From Alitta virens (lineage: Eukaryota; Annelida; Polychaeta; Phyllodocida; Nereididae): a stretch of 64,000 bases of DNA. Shown here in pieces: positions 63,331 through 64,000 of this stretch. Where the stretch lies: assembly GCA_932294295.1 (NCBI GenBank), contig OW028577.1, positions 7,994,501 to 8,058,500 of the forward strand. The letters are read 5' to 3'. The position numbers and the translations under genes were made by a program. The notes below the pieces were generated by a model. That model was not told the origin of the DNA. It saw only the letters and a list, made by a program, of their open reading frames with translations, and made no database searches. Position 1 is the first letter of the stretch. Every line of letters begins with the position of its first letter.

Positions 63331-64000
63331 GGAGGCCATGACAGCATGAGGTCGGCCCTTGTAACTCATGGGTGTCATTCAGCCATTTTTTTGTGCTGTT
63401 TCAGCCTAGCATACCCAATGTAGCAGACTTCTTCCTTCACATAATGTGTCTTTATTTCCAAATGCTTTCTGTCATCCGCTCCTATCCTAGTATGCTGCCC
63501 TTTTCATCAACCTGGCATTTTCATATAGCTAGCTGGCTTTTCTTCTCTGTCTCATCATTTATGTAAAGGACACAGGACAACTCCTTGTAAAACGCCTACG
63601 TCCACCATGAATACGAGAGTAAGAAATAATACATGTTTTGTACTGGTAAAGCACTTCTATGTCATGTAGTGTAACATGAAGTGTCCCACATGTTGCAGTA
63701 CTGCTTATGTTATGCTTCATCTTCTGTGATTCTGCAATATGGGAGTCTAATCTAGCGCAAATACATTATTCAGTTTTAATCAAGCCATTCCTTTGCAGTA
63801 AGTCAAATATTAGCCTTCTCATTTCTTTTACATTATCCTGGCTATTAGTTTCCAAAACAGGCTATCTCATTTCCAACCTATATTTCTAATTTTCTGCAGC
63901 TCAGCTAAATGGCGTTCTTGTCTGGTACTGAGAAAACTGGATGCTGTAATTCTCATTTATGTAGCTTTATTCTACCATCCCAAGAACAAGAAAGGTTTTT
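63331..64000. other. Non-coding region, no supported gene
   Basis: Only short frames without recognisable domains. Nothing else identified. Confidence 0.6.

Overview
This is a eukaryotic, almost certainly metazoan, genomic window. It is dominated by non-coding DNA of roughly 40% GC. No continuous protein-coding host gene, rRNA gene or intact tRNA gene can be supported. The recognisable protein sequence is confined to two decayed non-LTR retrotransposons. Two tRNA-derived SINEs, long microsatellites and the lack of compact ORFs also exclude a bacterial or organellar source. The repeat types are common in marine invertebrates and basal deuterostomes, but the species cannot be named from sequence alone.

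Layout. 1-9960: unique non-coding DNA with small tandem repeats and several promoter-like motifs. 9961-11845: a 5'-truncated, frameshifted CR1/Daphne-like LINE on the minus strand, ending in a TCAGAT repeat and possibly flanked by a 6-bp duplication. 11846-21060: non-coding, with a roughly 130-bp tandem duplication and a 176-bp CT microsatellite. 21061-21137: TA/GA microsatellite. 21456-21644: an apparently full-length tRNA-derived SINE with a perfect 14-bp target-site duplication. 21659-34063: non-coding. 34064-34381: a second, different tRNA-derived SINE ending in an ATCT repeat. 34382-52247: non-coding with trinucleotide and poly-C/G tracts. 52248-53532: a second LINE of a different family, plus strand, with a 3' UTR hairpin. 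53533-64000: non-coding, with a nuclear-receptor half-site cluster and a weak tRNA-like A box near the end.

The long gene-free stretches look like a large intron or a gene desert. The most notable signals outside the transposons are two RAR/RXR-type DR5 direct repeats. One at 25990-26006 matches AGGTCA-N5-AGGTCA perfectly and is extended by a third half-site; the other, at 17348-17364, uses GGGTCA half-sites. They accompany a nuclear-receptor half-site cluster (57312-57508), a paired CRE (1281-1307), a palindromic TCF/LEF site (35161-35172) and an X-box (55206-55219). All are motif-level predictions. They would fit distal regulatory DNA but do not prove it. I found no evidence for a novel multi-gene system here.
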